Source: Halovibrio variabilis
Lineage (GTDB): Bacteria > Pseudomonadota > Gammaproteobacteria > Pseudomonadales > Halomonadaceae
Assembly (NCBI RefSeq): GCF_007991175.1
Contig: NZ_BJXV01000003.1
Location: 1-64,000 of the forward strand
Length of the DNA stretch: 64,000 nucleotides
Direction of reading: 5' to 3'
Part shown: positions 62,961 through 64,000 of the stretch, one piece after another
How positions within the stretch are numbered: the first letter of the stretch is position 1
How the letters are laid out: each line of letters begins with the position of its first letter
Translations under genes and position numbers: made by a program
The notes under the pieces: generated by a model
Told to the model about the DNA's origin: nothing
Seen by the model: the letters and a program-made list of their open reading frames with translations, nothing else
Databases searched by the model: none

Positions 62961-64000
62961 TAGCGGCGCTCCTGACCAGACGGTGTGTTTTCAAGCGCAA
63001 AAGGCGCGCCGTGGTCGGCCCACTGTGCATCGGGCACAATGACAATTTTACCCAGAAAGTTGCTGTCCCGATTGACAAAATAGCGCTCGGCTACATGTAG
63101 GTCGGAAAGCTTGAAGGCCGCGTGGAGCACTGGCTTTAACTCCCCGCTGCGAATCCAAGCGACGAGCTGCTCGGCCTCTTCACGGGTGCCGTGGGAAACG
63201 CCAAAAATCTGTACTTGATAGAGGTATATGCGGGTCCACATCATTTCGCTGAGGTTGCCACCGCTGGCACCGGCGATTGAAAGCCGCGGATAGTTCTTAC
63301 GCCCCTGCATATCGACAATCATGGTATCGATAAACAGATTGGTCATCTCACCGCCGACCAAATCCATGACCGCATCAATCGGCTGGCCGCCGGTAGTGTC
63401 CAGAACACGCTCAACAAACGTGGGCAAATCGCCGCGATCGATGACGGCTTCCGCGCCTAATGCTTTAAGCGCTTCGGCTTTGTCTAGCTTGCTGACCGCA
63501 TAAGGAATAGCCCCTACGATGCGGCACAGCTGAATCAGTGCGGTGCCAACGCCGCCGCTGGCGCCGCTCACCAACACGCGCTCGCCAGCACTGACGTTGG
63601 CGGCGGTCATCATGTGATAAGCGGTTTGATACGAGCACATCCCCATTGAAGCCAGCTCTGCGTCGTGCAGCTCTGGGTTGGGCACCGCGTGGAATTGATC
63701 GGCGGGGACGTCAATAAACTCAGCAAACCCTCCATCGGCCCCATGGCCATAGTAATCGGGGGTTAGGTTAATATCGCGGCGCTCATCGGCGTAGATATTA
63801 AAATCGAGCAGCCCTCGTTGGCCAATGCGTTCAGCATCAACGCCCTCACCGACCGCCACGATACGGCCAGCCACATCGGCGCCCTGGATACGCGGAAAAG
63901 TTAACGTTGGCGTGCCACCCATGGCGAACGAAGTAACATCGCCTTTATCCTTGGTGGGGTATAACCCCTCTCGGGCCTTGCGGTCGGTGTTATTCTTCGC
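62960..64000 (-). CDS. Zinc-type/MDR dehydrogenase, cut by window end
   Basis: At least 346 residues; the start lies outside the window. It holds FPRIQGADVAGRIVAVG, GHGADGGFAEFIDVPADQFH, then the nucleotide loop VLVSGASGGVGTALIQLCRI, i.e. a zinc-binding-dehydrogenase-family (MDR) fold. The usual zinc ligands are not all seen (GHGADG replaces GHE), so it may be a quinone or enoyl reductase-like member. It is followed with a 1-base stop/start overlap by the proline racemase homologue, so the two probably act in one pathway of hydroxyproline or related amino acids. Confidence 0.8.
   Translation of the reverse strand, partial: AKNNTDRKAREGLYPTKDKGDVTSFAMGGTPTLTFPRIQGADVAGRIVAVGEGVDAERIGQRGLLDFNIYADERRDINLTPDYYGHGADGGFAEFIDVPADQFHAVPNPELHDAELASMGMCSYQTAYHMMTAANVSAGERVLVSGASGGVGTALIQLCRIVGAIPYAVSKLDKAEALKALGAEAVIDRGDLPTFVERVLDTTGGQPIDAVMDLVGGEMTNLFIDTMIVDMQGRKNYPRLSIAGASGGNLSEMMWTRIYLYQVQIFGVSHGTREEAEQLVAWIRSGELKPVLHAAFKLSDLHVAERYFVNRDSNFLGKIVIVPDAQWADHGAPFALENTPSGQERR

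Overview
The window is a piece of a gammaproteobacterial chromosome, most probably from the Halomonas group (Halomonadaceae). This is inferred from gene order and protein character, not from a marker search. The block hemA-prfA-prmC-moeB, divergent from TPR lipoprotein-lolB-ispE-tRNA-prs-rplY-pth-ychF, follows the order I know from Pseudomonas. The set miaB-phoH-ybeY-corC-lnt is also the usual gammaproteobacterial order. A phasin-like gene suggests storage of polyhydroxyalkanoate. No rRNA, prophage or CRISPR array is visible.

Layout. 1-5.2 kb is a decayed accessory zone: an IS5-type transposase start at the edge, an AT-rich lipoprotein gene of unknown role, relics of a glutathione S-transferase, a PhnA protein and an EamA transporter, a DUF2235 hydrolase, and a phasin. 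5.2-7.8 kb holds two overlapping acetyltransferases, a PNPOx-like flavoprotein and two unknown proteins. 8.1-11.3 kb is trpBA with a divergent LysR (TrpI-like) regulator. 11.3-12.5 kb carries two type II toxin-antitoxin modules, BrnTA and YefM/YoeB, just behind that LysR gene, with a relic of the LysR 3' end on the far side of BrnTA. 12.6-13.7 kb is a deletion joint between a LysR gene and an aldo/keto reductase. 14.7-18.2 kb holds a DUF3015 protein, a DUF4105 (Lnb-type) envelope protein and a periplasmic glycerophosphodiesterase. 18.3-25.3 kb has a membrane protein, a zinc peptidase-like protein, a nitroreductase, a methyltransferase, a chemoreceptor and two divergent bactofilins.

25.3-37.6 kb is the hemA/prs housekeeping block, in which an Lrp-type regulator sits between prmC and moeB. 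37.7-43.4 kb has MltF, tRNA-Met, an M18 aminopeptidase, the Prc protease and an ArsR regulator. 43.7-44.1 kb has three tRNA-Asn genes, followed by miaB-phoH-ybeY-corC-lnt to 50 kb. 50.1-56 kb is a mix of small metabolic and regulatory genes, including an alcohol dehydrogenase divergent from an AraC regulator whose 5' flank carries a heptanucleotide repeat. 55.8-59.2 kb is a substrate-binding protein and chemoreceptor pair without transporter genes. The end holds a flavin reductase, a hydroxyacid dehydrogenase, ArfB, DUF1289, and a proline racemase family gene in an operon with a zinc-type dehydrogenase that leaves the window.

The most notable signals are: (i) a dispersed repeat of about 110 bp, found twice, each time between convergent genes, one copy split by a 135-bp segment bounded by inverted repeats; (ii) the BrnTA insertion that left a second LysR 3' end; (iii) the SBP-chemoreceptor pair; (iv) the DUF3015/DUF4105/glycerophosphodiesterase group next to a chromosome that also has lnt; (v) a bactofilin with a ZipA-like membrane anchor; (vi) a proline racemase homologue with Ser/Thr in place of both catalytic cysteines; and (vii) many short tandem duplications, often of 15 bp, placed right behind stop codons. 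I found no clear single new multi-gene defence or biosynthetic system.
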